From: PALSA-612 sp046729255
GTDB taxonomy: Bacteria > Actinomycetota > Thermoleophilia > Gaiellales > Gaiellaceae
DNA length: 64,000 bases
NCBI GenBank assembly: GCA_046729255.1
Contig: JBKPGF010000011.1
Span: forward strand, 1-64,000
Direction of reading: 5' to 3'
The position numbers and the translations under genes are program-made. The notes under the pieces are model-generated. The model was given only the letters and a program-made list of their open reading frames with translations. It was not told where the DNA came from and ran no database searches. The first letter of the stretch is position 1. Each line of letters starts with the position of its first letter. Below, piece after piece: positions 16,817-26,038 of the stretch.

Positions 16817-17725
16817 TTGAGCATGACAGTCGGCGGGCAGGCCGTCCTCGAAGGCGTGATGATGCGCACCCCGTCGAACTGGGCGGTGGCCGTGCGCAAG
16901 CCGGACGGCGAGATCGCCCAGGTCTGCAAAGTGATCACGTCGCCGATGGCGAAGCGGAAGATCTACCGCCTGCCGGTCCTTCGCGGCGTGATCGCGCTGG
17001 GCGAGTCGCTCGCCATCGGCTTCCGCGCGCTCGCCATCTCGGCGAACTACGCGGCGCAGGGCGAGGAAGGCGAGGAGGACCTCGAGCTCTCGCGCGGTCA
17101 GATCATCTTCGCGTTCGCGCTCGCGATCGGCTTCGCGCTCGCGATCTTCAAGGTCGGGCCGGCGCTCATCACGAGCCGCCTCGGCATCGAGACGACGCAG
17201 ACGTTCGTCGTCATCGAGGGCGTGATCCGCGTCAGCATCTTCATCCTCTACCTCGTCGTCATCTCGCTGCTGCCTGACCTGCGGCGCCTCTTCCAGTACC
17301 ACGCCGCCGAGCACAAGGCGATCAACGCCTACGAGGCGGGTGAGGAACTGACCCCGGAACGCGTCGACCGCTTCAGCCTCATTCACCCCCGCTGCGGTAC
17401 GGCGTTCCTGCTGTGGGTGATGGTGATCGCGATCTTCGTCTTCGCGTTCTTCGGCCAGCCGGCCTGGTACTGGCTCATCGCGAGCCGGATCCTCATGCTG
17501 CCGGTGATCGCGGGGCTCGCCTACGAGCTGATCCGTTTCGCGGGCAAGCACCAGGGGAACCGCATCGTCATGACGCTGCTCGCGCCGGGGCTGTGGCTGC
17601 AGAGGCTGACGACGCGCAAGCCGTCCCTCGACCAGCTCGAGGTGTCCATCCGTGCGCTCCAGGAGGTGCTCGCGCGCGAGGGCGGTATCACGGTGTCGGA
17701 GAGCAAAGTCGAAGTGATGGCCTAG
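16817..17725 (+). CDS. DUF1385 membrane protein (YqhQ-like)
   Basis: 302 residues. The N-terminal VGGQAVLEGVMMRTP is the family signature. Then come several hydrophobic helices (about 95-115, 135-158, 195-215, 220-240) and, between them, the conserved YHAAEHKAINAYE followed by HPRCGTAFL. Family of unknown function, common next to rpmE and prfA in Gram-positives, as here. TTG at 16817 or ATG at 16823 may be the start, only 7-13 nt after rpmE, so co-expression with the ribosomal protein is likely. Confidence 0.85.
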   Translation: MSMTVGGQAVLEGVMMRTPSNWAVAVRKPDGEIAQVCKVITSPMAKRKIYRLPVLRGVIALGESLAIGFRALAISANYAAQGEEGEEDLELSRGQIIFAFALAIGFALAIFKVGPALITSRLGIETTQTFVVIEGVIRVSIFILYLVVISLLPDLRRLFQYHAAEHKAINAYEAGEELTPERVDRFSLIHPRCGTAFLLWVMVIAIFVFAFFGQPAWYWLIASRILMLPVIAGLAYELIRFAGKHQGNRIVMTLLAPGLWLQRLTTRKPSLDQLEVSIRALQEVLAREGGITVSESKVEVMA

Positions 17726-17737
17726 GAAGGAGGCGCT

Positions 17738-18175
17738 GTGGCGGCTGAACGAACGGCAGAGGTGAGCTGGCGCGGGAGCCTGCTCGAAGGCGAAGGCACG
17801 ATCGAGTCCACCGGCAGCGGAGCGATCGGCGGCCTGGAGGTGACGTGGGCCGCTCGCTCGGAGCCCGAGCAGTCGGAACGCACCAGCCCAGAGGAGCTGA
17901 TCGCCGCGGCACATGCAGCGTGTTTCTGCATGGCGCTCTCGCACGGCCTCGCGCAGGCGGGCACGCCGCCTCAGGAGTTGCGCGTCAGAGCGACTTCGAC
18001 CTTCGTCCCGGGGGAGGGCATCACGCAGATGAAGCTCGACCTGACTGCACGCGTCGCGGGGATCGCCGAGGCGGCATTTCAGGAGGCTGCCGAAGCGGCG
18101 CGAGACAACTGCCCCGTTTCGAGCGCCTTCAAGGGCAACGTCGAGATCCTGCTCGACGCTCGCCTCGCGAGCTAG
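17738..18175 (+). CDS. OsmC-family peroxiredoxin
   Basis: 145 residues, OsmC length. Redox cysteines C64 (ACFCMALSH; C62 is next to it) and C125 (DNCPVSSAF) are in the standard places, as are T-S-P-E-E-L and the GEGTIESTGSG head. Reduces organic hydroperoxides. GTG start preceded by AAGGAGG. It overlaps the minus-strand cyclase by 4 bp at the stops. Confidence 0.88.
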   Translation: MAAERTAEVSWRGSLLEGEGTIESTGSGAIGGLEVTWAARSEPEQSERTSPEELIAAAHAACFCMALSHGLAQAGTPPQELRVRATSTFVPGEGITQMKLDLTARVAGIAEAAFQEAAEAARDNCPVSSAFKGNVEILLDARLAS

Positions 18176-18178
18176 GCG
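18161..18178. terminator. Hairpin over overlapping convergent stops
   Basis: CGCCT at 18161-18165 pairs with AGGCG at 18174-18178 around an 8-nt loop; the internal CTCGCGAG is itself palindromic. The plus stop TAG is 18173-18175, the minus stop is read from 18174-18172. Weaker than the other convergent junctions. Confidence 0.3.
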
Positions 18179-21100
18179 GGGACAGCGACAGACGCTGCGG
18201 CGAGGCGCTCGAGCCACGGCGCCGCTTCCAGCCCCTCGAACGTCGCGCGGGCTTCGGCAAGGAGCGGCTCGGCCTCGCCACGCCGGCCCTGAGACACGAG
18301 CCACTCGGCGTGCTCGAGCTCGGTGACACCGAGGTAGAAGACCATGCCGAACTCGCGGAAGAGGGCGACGGCACTCACGAAGCCCTCTTCGATGCCGTTG
18401 GTCTCGCCTCGAGCCGCCTCCAGGCGGGCGCGGAAGCGAAGGGTGTTGGCCTGGAGGAAGGGAGTGAGCTCACCCGGGTCGAGCGACTCGGGCACCGCAA
18501 GGAGCTCGTCGACCCTTTCGAGATCGGAGAGGGCGAAGGCGGCCTCAATCCCCTCGACGAGCGCCCTCTTAACGCTGAGATCCGTGATCGCCAGCTCCGA
18601 GCGGAGGTCGAGCACGCGTGCCGCCGCCGCGAGAGCCTCGGCACCCCGTCCCTCAGCGCGCAGGACGCGTGCCTCCACACCGGCGTAGGAAGCCCGCAGT
18701 TGGACCTGGTCCGCGCTGGGGAGCCCGTCGTGGGCGGTGAGGAGAGCACGGGCGGTCTCCAAATTGCCCCGTTCGCTGTGAACCTGCGCGACCGTGACGA
18801 GGCTAGATCGCGCGCTCAAGGTCTTGGCCAGCGGCTCCTCCTCCGCTGCGACATCGAGCGCCTCTTCCCAGCGGCCGACTAGGAACAGAAGCTCGATGTC
18901 GCCGGTGCGGATGTTCGATTCCCAGCGGCGGTCACCACGCCGGCGCGCAAGAGGGAGCGCGTGGCCGCTGATCTCGAGTGCTTCCGCGTAACGGTCAGAG
19001 GATTGGTGACAGACCGCAAGGTTGTTCAAGGCGCGCAGGGCGCTCGCGAAGAGTTGCTCTTCGTGCGCCCGAGCGACGGCGGCCTCGAGCAGGATCCGCT
19101 CCTCCGCCAGCCGCCCCTGGAAGTCGAGGAAGAGCCCCTTACTGGTGAGGGCCTCGACGAAGACGTCCGGTAGCTGCAGCCGCTCCGCCAATGTGAGCGC
19201 TCGCTCGAGCGGGGCAGAGGCTGCCTCACTGTGGCCGGCGAGCACGCGCATCCGGCCGAGCTGCGCGAGCGCCACTGCGAGAGCGGCGTCGGGCTCACCT
19301 TGTTCGAGCGCGGCGACGGCCTGCTTCAGGCGGGCGGCCGCCTCATCCAGGCGGCCGTCAGCGGCGTCCACGTCCGCCAGCGCAGCGCTGGCGCGGGCCG
19401 CTGCACGTGTGTCGCCCGCTTGCTCGGACAGGGCGATCGCACCTTCGAGCCGCTCCCGTGCCTCGGCCGAGCGGTTCGCTTCGAGCGCGAGCCGCCCGCT
19501 GTGCTCGAGCAACCACGCCTGGTCGACCGGCTCGTCGGCCAGTGTGGCAGCCTGATCGAAGTACCGCTGGCCTTCCTCGGGAGCGCCGAGAGATCTCGCG
19601 CGCTCGCCCGCCCGCGCGAGCATCTCTCTGGCCTTGGCGCGAATCTCCCCGGCGTCTTCCGCCTCCGGAGCGGCTTCGACGGCCGCGAGGTAGTGGGAGG
19701 CGAGCACCTCGGCCACGTCGTCCTCGTCGGCGAACACGTTGTCCAGGTGGGCGGCAGCGGCCAGGTGCCGCGTCTTTCGCTCTCGCTTGGAGAGTGTCTC
19801 GTAGGCGACGTGGCGTACGAGGTCCTGAAGGAAGCCGTACTGCCCGTGCTCGGGCGAGCGCGGGTCGGACTGCACGCCGAGGACCTCCTTGCGGGCGAGC
19901 GAGGACAGCAGTGGCTCCAGATCGGCGTCCGAGAGCCCCGAGAGGGAGCTGAGCGCGGCCTTCGTGAAGGTCTTGCCGAGCACGGCCCCGTCCTGGAGCA
20001 CGCGGCGCTCCTCCGATGACACGCCGTCCAGGCGCGCGGCGATGAGAGCATGGAGCGTCTCGGGCACCTCGAGCGTCTCGACCTCCCCCGTCGGCCGGTA
20101 GACGGCCCCGTCCCGCACCAGCAGGCTCCGGTCCAGGAGCATGCGGACCGTCTCCATGGCGTACAGCGGAACGCCTTCGGCGCGGGCGAGGATCTGCTCG
20201 CGCAGGCGCTCCGGCAGGCCCGGGGCGAGCCCGTCGAGCAGCGCCTCCATCGCGTCGTTCGGGAGGGCCTCGAGGTAGAGCGACGTGAAATTGCGCTGCC
20301 CGGCGCCCCAGCTCGGCCTGCGGTCCTGGAGCTCCGGTCGCGCGAGCGTGATCACGAACAGCGGGTAGTCGCGCGACCACTCAAGCAGGTATTCGACGAA
20401 GTCGAGCAGGCCGGCATCAGCCCAGTGCATGTCTTCGAACGCGAGCACCGTCGGGCCGGTGTCGGCCAGGCGCTCGAAGAGGAGCCGCCACGCGGCGAAC
20501 AAGTCCTGGCGATCGCCTGTCGAGCCGTCTTCGAGCCCGAGCAGGTTCGCGAGCCGGGGCTCCACGAAGCTGCGCTCCTCAGGGTCGGGCAGATGCTCTT
20601 CGAGCGTCTCCCTCAGCTTCTCGCGCATCGACTCGGCGGTCTCGTCCTCGGTGATCCGGCAACGCATCCTGACCATGTCGGCGAGCGCCCAGTACGCAAC
20701 ACCCTCTCCGTATGCGAGGCAGCGCCCGCGGTGCCACCAGACCTGCTCGACGATGCCGTCCATGTACTTCTCGAACTCCCAGGCCAGGCGCGACTTGCCG
20801 TAGCCGGGGATGCCCGTGATCGAGACAAGGTGGGCTCGGCGGTCCTGGGCGGACGCGTGGAAGAGGTTCTTGATCAGCTTGAGCTCGCGGTCCCGTCCTA
20901 CGAACGGCGCCTCCAGGCCGGTGGACTTGAGCTGTCCCCGGCGAGCGGAGACCACCCGTAAGGCCTCGTGGAGCTCCACGGGCTCCGCCTTGCCCTTGAG
21001 GTCGTGTACCCCCGCGGGCTCGTAGACGATCGCCTGCTCCGAGGCGCGCCGGGTCGTTTCGCCCACGAGCACCGTTCCCGGCTTCGCGGCCGACTGCACG

Positions 21101-21669
21101 CGCGAGGCGGTATTGACGAGGTCACCGGCAACCATCCCCTGCCCTTCGGCACCGATAGTCACCGCGGCCTCGCCGGTGAGAACGCCTGCGCGTGCCTGGA
21201 GCGCAGAGTCGAGCTCGGGTACGGCGTCGACGAACTCGAGGGCTGCGCGAACTGCACGCTCTGCGTCGTCCTCGGTCGCGGTCGGCGTGCCCCACACGGC
21301 CATGACCGCGTCACCGATGAACTTCTCGACCTGGCCGCCGTAGCGGCCGATGAGCGTTCGGGCGAGCTCGAAGTACGACGAGAGGAGCTCGCGGGTCTCC
21401 TCGGCGTCACGCTGCTCGGAAGCGGCCGTGAAGCCGACGAGGTCGGTGAACAGGACGGTGACGAGGCGGCGTTCGGCTGTCGGCGCCTCCCGCGTGGCGG
21501 GCGCCAGAGCGGGAGCTTCTCCGAGCTGCGCTCCGCATTCGGCGCAGAAGCGCTGGCCGGCCGCGTGCGGCGTGCCGCAGACAGCACATGCGTGCGCGAG
21601 CGCGGTTCCACACTCGACGCAGAACTTCGCGGTCGGCTGATTCTCCGTGCCGCAGTCCGGGCAGGTCAT
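18172..21669 (-). CDS. Adenylate/guanylate cyclase - AAA ATPase - TPR regulator
   Basis: 1165 residues. Two zinc ribbons at 1-50 (C3/C6/C17/C20 and C28/C31/C42/C45). Class III nucleotide cyclase domain from about 65 to 240, with both metal aspartates (D76 in LFTDLVGFT and D120 in FIGDAVMAVW). A large STAND/AAA ATPase follows: P-loop GIPGYGKS at 286-293 and Walker B VLAFEDMHWAD near 415. From about 640 onward, helical TPR-like repeats. This build is common in actinobacteria and other free-living bacteria; the signal sensed is unknown. Both metal aspartates are present, so the cyclase can be active. Confidence 0.85.
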   Translation of the reverse strand: MTCPDCGTENQPTAKFCVECGTALAHACAVCGTPHAAGQRFCAECGAQLGEAPALAPATREAPTAERRLVTVLFTDLVGFTAASEQRDAEETRELLSSYFELARTLIGRYGGQVEKFIGDAVMAVWGTPTATEDDAERAVRAALEFVDAVPELDSALQARAGVLTGEAAVTIGAEGQGMVAGDLVNTASRVQSAAKPGTVLVGETTRRASEQAIVYEPAGVHDLKGKAEPVELHEALRVVSARRGQLKSTGLEAPFVGRDRELKLIKNLFHASAQDRRAHLVSITGIPGYGKSRLAWEFEKYMDGIVEQVWWHRGRCLAYGEGVAYWALADMVRMRCRITEDETAESMREKLRETLEEHLPDPEERSFVEPRLANLLGLEDGSTGDRQDLFAAWRLLFERLADTGPTVLAFEDMHWADAGLLDFVEYLLEWSRDYPLFVITLARPELQDRRPSWGAGQRNFTSLYLEALPNDAMEALLDGLAPGLPERLREQILARAEGVPLYAMETVRMLLDRSLLVRDGAVYRPTGEVETLEVPETLHALIAARLDGVSSEERRVLQDGAVLGKTFTKAALSSLSGLSDADLEPLLSSLARKEVLGVQSDPRSPEHGQYGFLQDLVRHVAYETLSKRERKTRHLAAAAHLDNVFADEDDVAEVLASHYLAAVEAAPEAEDAGEIRAKAREMLARAGERARSLGAPEEGQRYFDQAATLADEPVDQAWLLEHSGRLALEANRSAEARERLEGAIALSEQAGDTRAAARASAALADVDAADGRLDEAAARLKQAVAALEQGEPDAALAVALAQLGRMRVLAGHSEAASAPLERALTLAERLQLPDVFVEALTSKGLFLDFQGRLAEERILLEAAVARAHEEQLFASALRALNNLAVCHQSSDRYAEALEISGHALPLARRRGDRRWESNIRTGDIELLFLVGRWEEALDVAAEEEPLAKTLSARSSLVTVAQVHSERGNLETARALLTAHDGLPSADQVQLRASYAGVEARVLRAEGRGAEALAAAARVLDLRSELAITDLSVKRALVEGIEAAFALSDLERVDELLAVPESLDPGELTPFLQANTLRFRARLEAARGETNGIEEGFVSAVALFREFGMVFYLGVTELEHAEWLVSQGRRGEAEPLLAEARATFEGLEAAPWLERLAAASVAVPA

Positions 21670-21724
21670 GCCGCAAGCGAGCGTAACGCCCGTGAGTGGG
21701 CTCGTCTAGAGCGCCGCTCGCGCC

Positions 21725-22192
21725 CTACGCGACTTCGCGCAGCCGGCCCGTCTCGACCTCGTAGACGAAGCCGTGCACCGATCCGCTGCAGATCGGCGAC
21801 TGCCGCACGCGCTCGACGCTTGCGCGGACGCTTTCGTCGAGATCCGAGAAGGGGTGGAACTCGATGTCGGTGCCGAGCTGCTCCTGTAGCTCCTCGTTCG
21901 AGAATGTCAGCATCCCGCAGTCGGTGTGGGCGATCACCAAGACGTCCTGGGTGCAGAGGAGGTTGTGGGAGATGACAAGGGAGCGCAGGGCATCGTCGGT
22001 GACGAGCCCGCCGGCGTTCCGTATGACGTGCGCGTCGCCTTCCTCGAGGCCGAGAAACTTCGCAGGGTCGAGCCGCGCGTCCATGCACGTCACGACGGCG
22101 AACTTCCGACCCGGCGGCATCGGTAGATGCGCTTTGTCGAACTCGGTGGCGTACTCCTCGTTGGCCGACTGGACTTCCTCGAGCACCGGCAT
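21725..22192 (-). CDS. Beta-class carbonic anhydrase
   Basis: 155 residues. Zinc ligands C36 (CMDARL, with D38/R40 dyad), H89 and C92 (HTDCGM). Converts CO2 and bicarbonate. Short form typical of actinobacterial clade. ATG preceded by GAGGAGGAG on the minus strand at a good distance. A CATAAT hexamer (minus strand, 22222-22217) may be its -10. Confidence 0.88.
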   Translation of the reverse strand: MPVLEEVQSANEEYATEFDKAHLPMPPGRKFAVVTCMDARLDPAKFLGLEEGDAHVIRNAGGLVTDDALRSLVISHNLLCTQDVLVIAHTDCGMLTFSNEELQEQLGTDIEFHPFSDLDESVRASVERVRQSPICSGSVHGFVYEVETGRLREVA

Positions 22193-22273
22193 GCACTCCT
22201 CCTCGTCGTAGACTTCAGATTATGAAGCAACGGCACTATACCGCGTAAAGCGATAGCGTCCAGGACGGCGGGC

Positions 22274-22279
22274 TACGCT
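22274..22279 (+). promoter_or_regulatory. -10 element for leaderless prfA transcript
   Basis: TACGCT, then exactly 6 nt, then the ATG. The same hexamer and spacing precede the lipoprotein gene at 47524. No ribosome site fits. Confidence 0.4.
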
Positions 22280-22285
22280 TCGGTC

Positions 22286-23332
22286 ATGGCGGGGATCGAC
22301 GCGCTCGTCGAAGAGCTCGAGCGCTCCTACCACGAGACGCAGGAGCGCATGTCCGACCCTGCCGTCTACAACGACCGCAAGCAGGCGGCCGAGGTCGGCC
22401 GCAGGCTGAAGGAGCTCGAGCGGCCGTTCCGGCTGGCGGCGGAGTGGCGTGGCGTGCGCGCAGATCTTCAGGCGGCGCGGGAGGACGGCGATCTCCGCGA
22501 GCTCGTTCCCGAGCTCGAGACGAGGGCCGCGCAGCTCGAGGAGGAGCTGAAGCTCGCGCTCGTAGAGACGGACCCCGCGGACTCGAAGGACGTCATCGTC
22601 GAGGTTCGCCAGGGAGTGGGGGGTGACGAGGCGGCGCTCTGGGCAGGCGACGTCCAGCGCATGCTCACGCGGTACGCCGAGCGGCGTGGTTTCAAATGGG
22701 AGCCGATCTCCGCCAGCCCGAACGACGGCGGAGGGGTCAAGGAGTCAGTCTTCGCCGTCAAGGGCGACGGCGCGTACTCGATCTTCAAGTGGGAGGCCGG
22801 CACGCATCGGGTGCAGCGCGTGCCGCAGACGGAGTCGCAGGGGCGCATCCATACGTCGACGGCGACAGTGGCCGTCATGCCGGAGGCGGAGGAGGTCGAG
22901 GTGGACATCGACCCGGCGGACCTGAAGATCGACGTCTACCGCTCGACGGGGCCCGGCGGCCAGAGCGTCAACACGACGGACTCGGCGGTGCGCATCACGC
23001 ACCTGCCGTCCGGCATCGTCGTCGCCATGCAGGACGAGCGGTCGCAGCTCAAGAACCGCGACAAGGCAATGCGGGTGCTCCGCGCCCGCCTCTACGAGCA
23101 CGAGCACCAGCGTCAGCGCGCCGCAGAGTCGGCCGCGCGCCGCGCACAGATCGGCGGCGGGGAGCGGGCGGAGAAGATCCGCACCTACAACTACGCCGAG
23201 AACCGGCTCACCGACCACCGGGTCAAGCTCACCCAGCATCGGTTGGACGCGATCCTCGAGGGGGACCTCGGAGACTTCACCGACGCGCTGACCGCCGAAG
23301 AGCGGCGCCGCGCGCTCGAAGCCGCGGAATGA
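22286..23332 (+). CDS. prfA: Peptide chain release factor 1
   Basis: 348 residues. G224-G225-Q226 catalyses peptidyl-tRNA hydrolysis. The codon-recognition tripeptide is P180-Q181-T182, the P-x-T form of RF1 (reads UAA and UAG), not the SPF of RF2. SGPRE-type head and DHRVKLTQHRLDAILEGDL end are standard. prmC follows with an ATGA overlap and encodes the enzyme that methylates the GGQ glutamine, so the two act together. Confidence 0.96.
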   Translation: MAGIDALVEELERSYHETQERMSDPAVYNDRKQAAEVGRRLKELERPFRLAAEWRGVRADLQAAREDGDLRELVPELETRAAQLEEELKLALVETDPADSKDVIVEVRQGVGGDEAALWAGDVQRMLTRYAERRGFKWEPISASPNDGGGVKESVFAVKGDGAYSIFKWEAGTHRVQRVPQTESQGRIHTSTATVAVMPEAEEVEVDIDPADLKIDVYRSTGPGGQSVNTTDSAVRITHLPSGIVVAMQDERSQLKNRDKAMRVLRARLYEHEHQRQRAAESAARRAQIGGGERAEKIRTYNYAENRLTDHRVKLTQHRLDAILEGDLGDFTDALTAEERRRALEAAE

Positions 23333-24165
23333 CCGTGCAGGAGGCCGTGGCGGCCTCGACGGACTTCCTCGCGCGCAAGGGCGTCCCGAGCCCCCGGGTC
23401 GACGCCGAGCACCTCGTCGCGCACGGGCTCGAGATCACACGCCTCGACCTGTACCTCCAGTACGACCGCCGGCTGACGGACGAGGAGCAGGCCGCGTGTC
23501 GCGAGCTCGTCCGTCGGCGCGGCACTCGGGAGCCGCTCGCGTACATCCTCGGCGAGTGGGGCTTTCGCCGGCTCACGCTGAAGGTCGACGAGCGCGCCCT
23601 CATCCCACGTCCCGAGACGGAAGTCGTGGTCGAGCGCTGCCTCCGTGCGCTCGAAGGAAAGGAGGCGCCCGCCGTGCTCGACGTCGGCACCGGCACCGGC
23701 GCGATCGCGCTCGCGATCGCCGACGAGCGGCCCGACGCCGTGGTCACGGCGATCGACGTCTCGGAGGACGCGCTCGGGCTCGCGTTCGAGAATGCCGCTC
23801 ACACCGGTCTCGCCGACCGCGTTCGGATCCTGCAGCACGACGTCTCCGGGGGATTGCCCGGCGGGCCGTACGACCTCGTCGTCTCCAACCCGCCGTACGT
23901 GGAGCCGGCGGAGCTCGAGGCGCTTCAACCCGAGGTGCGCGACTGGGAGCCGCACGCCGCCCTCGTCGGGCACGGGCTCACCGAGGCGATCGCCGGGGCG
24001 GCGCAGGAGGCGCTCCTCCCCGGCGGCGCGCTGGTGCTCGAAGTGGCCGCGGGCTCTGCGGGGGACGTGACCGTCTTGCTCGAGAGGCTCGGCTACAACG
24101 ACGTCGTCGCGACGGCCGACCTCGCCGGCCGCGACCGCGTCGTCGACGGACGATGGACCCCGTAG
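23329..24165 (+). CDS. prmC: Release factor glutamine methyltransferase
   Basis: 278 residues from ATG 23329 (overlaps prfA stop). SAM-binding VLDVGTGTGAIAL, then the NPPY motif (from N187) that holds the substrate glutamine. IPRPETE is the family signature. Methylates the GGQ of RF1/RF2. A longer frame in this phase starts inside prfA and is not used. Confidence 0.94.
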   Translation: MTVQEAVAASTDFLARKGVPSPRVDAEHLVAHGLEITRLDLYLQYDRRLTDEEQAACRELVRRRGTREPLAYILGEWGFRRLTLKVDERALIPRPETEVVVERCLRALEGKEAPAVLDVGTGTGAIALAIADERPDAVVTAIDVSEDALGLAFENAAHTGLADRVRILQHDVSGGLPGGPYDLVVSNPPYVEPAELEALQPEVRDWEPHAALVGHGLTEAIAGAAQEALLPGGALVLEVAAGSAGDVTVLLERLGYNDVVATADLAGRDRVVDGRWTP

Positions 24166-24731
24166 CCGCGCTGCGGGCGGGGCAGCCGGTCGTTCTGCCC
24201 ACCGACACGGTCTACGGGCTCTGCGCCGACGCCGGATCGGAAGCCGCTTGCCGCCGCGCCCTCGCGCTCAAGGGTCGGCCCGTGGGTCAGCCCGCCGCCC
24301 TCCTTTGCGCCGAGGTCGACGTCTTGCTAGCACGCGTGCCGGAGCTGCCGGAAGCGATCATCCGAGAGCTGCTACCGGGGCCCTACACCCTGGTCTTCGC
24401 GAACCCCGCCCGCCGTTATCCCTGGCTCGCGGAGGAGACGATCGGTGTTCGTGTGCCGTGGCTGCCCGTGGAGGCTGCGCGCGTCGTCAGCGAGGTCGGT
24501 TCGGTGATGGCGACGAGCGCGAACGCGCACGGTGGGCCGGACCCGCGTGCTCTCGACGACGTGCCCGCGGAGATCCGCGCCGCCTGCGGGGCAATCGTCG
24601 ACGAAGGCCCGCTGCCGGGCACGCCTTCGACGGTCCTCGATCTCAGCTGCGGGGAGCCGCGCGTGCTCCGTGAGGGGGCGGTGCCGGCCCCCGAGGCACT
24701 GGCTCGCGTCGCCGCCGTCAGACGCCCCTGA
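24153..24731 (+). CDS. tsaC: Threonylcarbamoyl-AMP synthase (TsaC/Sua5/YrdC family)
   Basis: 192 residues from ATG 24153, which overlaps the end of prmC by 13 bp. VVLPTDTVYGLCADA is the YrdC signature; ALKGRP and ATSANAHGG follow in order. Makes threonylcarbamoyl-AMP for t6A37 of tRNA. It is the short TsaC form with no C-terminal Sua5 domain. Operon position after prfA and prmC is common. Confidence 0.88.
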   Translation: MDPVAALRAGQPVVLPTDTVYGLCADAGSEAACRRALALKGRPVGQPAALLCAEVDVLLARVPELPEAIIRELLPGPYTLVFANPARRYPWLAEETIGVRVPWLPVEAARVVSEVGSVMATSANAHGGPDPRALDDVPAEIRAACGAIVDEGPLPGTPSTVLDLSCGEPRVLREGAVPAPEALARVAAVRRP

Positions 24732-24732
24732 G

Positions 24733-24738
24733 TACGAT
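24733..24738 (+). promoter_or_regulatory. -10 element ahead of glyA
   Basis: TACGAT then 7 nt then ATG 24746. Consistent with a leaderless transcript starting within or just after the tsaC stop. Confidence 0.35.
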
Positions 24739-24745
24739 CCCCCCG

Positions 24746-26038
24746 ATGCTCCAGGCTGCGCTCTCCCTCGAGCAGCTGCGCTCTGCCGGGCTGGCCGAGG
24801 TCGACCCAGAGATTGCGGAGCTGCTCGGCCGCGAGCTCGAGCGGCAGCGGGCCGAGATCGAGCTCATCGCATCCGAGAACTTCACGTGGCCGTCGATGTT
24901 CGAGGCGGTCGGCTCGACCCCGACGAACAAGTACTCCGAGGGCTATCCGGGCCGCCGCTACTACGGTGGTTGCGAGGTCGTCGACGAGATCGAGCAGCTC
25001 GCCATCGACCGCGCGAAGGAGCTCTTCGGCGCCGAGCACGCGAACGTCCAGCCGCACGCCGGGGCGCAGACGAACATGGCCGTCTACTCCTCCTGCCTCG
25101 ATCCGGGCGACACGATCCTCTCGCTCGAGCTCTCGCACGGCGGGCATCTCACGCACGGCCTCAAGGTGAACTTCTCCGGTCGCCTGTACACGATCGTCCA
25201 CTACGGCGTCAGCCGGGAGACGAGCCTCGTCGACTACGACGAGGTGCGGCAGCTCGCGAGAGCCCACCGGCCAAAGCTCATCGTCTGCGGCGGCTCCGCG
25301 TACCCGAGGGCCGTCGAGGCGGAGCGCTTTCGCGAGATCGCCGACGAGGTGGGCGCCTTCCTGCTCTGCGACATGGCGCACTTCGCCGGGCTCGTCGCGG
25401 CCGGGCTGCACCCGAGCCCGGTGCCGCATTGCGACTTCGTCACGTCCACGACGCACAAGACGCTTGCCGGCCCGCGCTCGGGGTTCGTCCTGTGCCGCGA
25501 GGAGCACGCGGATGCGCTCGACCGAGCCGTCTTCCCGGGCATGCAGGGCGGGCCGCTGAATCACGTGATCGCTGCAAAGGCGACGTGCTTCGCGATCGCC
25601 GGCTCCGAAGGCTTCAAGCAGTACCAGCGACAAGTGCGCGCGAATGCGGACGCGCTCGCTGCGCAGCTCCAGGCGGGTGGCCTCGACGTGCTGACGGGAG
25701 GCACGGACACGCATCTCCTGCTCGTCGACCTGCGCGCGACGGACTGGACAGGAAAGGACGCCGAAGAGCGCCTGGCCGAGGTGGCAGTAACGGTCAACCG
25801 CAACACGATCCCCTTCGACGAGCGGCCGCCGACGGTCTCTTCGGGGCTCCGCGCCGGCACGCCTGCCCCGACGATGCGCGGCTTCGACGAGGACGACTTC
25901 CGCGAAGTGGGTGAGATCATCTGCGCGACCCTCACGCCGGATGCCGACCTCGCCGCCCTTCGCGAGCGGAGCCTCGCGCTGTGCGACGCACGGCCGCTCT
26001 ACCCCGGCTTCCGCGGCTACACGCACTTCGCTTCGTGA
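24746..26038 (+). CDS. glyA: Serine hydroxymethyltransferase
   Basis: 430 residues. K238 in STTHKTLAGPR binds PLP. Other signatures: ASENFTWPSMF, NKYSEGYPGRRYYGG and MQGGPLNH. Interconverts serine and glycine with tetrahydrofolate, feeding one-carbon units to methionine synthesis. No good ribosome site; see the -10 hexamer just upstream. Confidence 0.95.
   Translation: MLQAALSLEQLRSAGLAEVDPEIAELLGRELERQRAEIELIASENFTWPSMFEAVGSTPTNKYSEGYPGRRYYGGCEVVDEIEQLAIDRAKELFGAEHANVQPHAGAQTNMAVYSSCLDPGDTILSLELSHGGHLTHGLKVNFSGRLYTIVHYGVSRETSLVDYDEVRQLARAHRPKLIVCGGSAYPRAVEAERFREIADEVGAFLLCDMAHFAGLVAAGLHPSPVPHCDFVTSTTHKTLAGPRSGFVLCREEHADALDRAVFPGMQGGPLNHVIAAKATCFAIAGSEGFKQYQRQVRANADALAAQLQAGGLDVLTGGTDTHLLLVDLRATDWTGKDAEERLAEVAVTVNRNTIPFDERPPTVSSGLRAGTPAPTMRGFDEDDFREVGEIICATLTPDADLAALRERSLALCDARPLYPGFRGYTHFAS

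Noticed and set aside
16667..18304. 545-residue minus-strand frame opposite rpmE, DUF1385 and osmC
   Set aside because: Three well-supported plus-strand genes; reverse frame is acidic/arginine low complexity.
24416..26026. 536-residue minus-strand frame opposite glyA
   Set aside because: glyA on the plus strand is unmistakable; the reverse frame has no motif.
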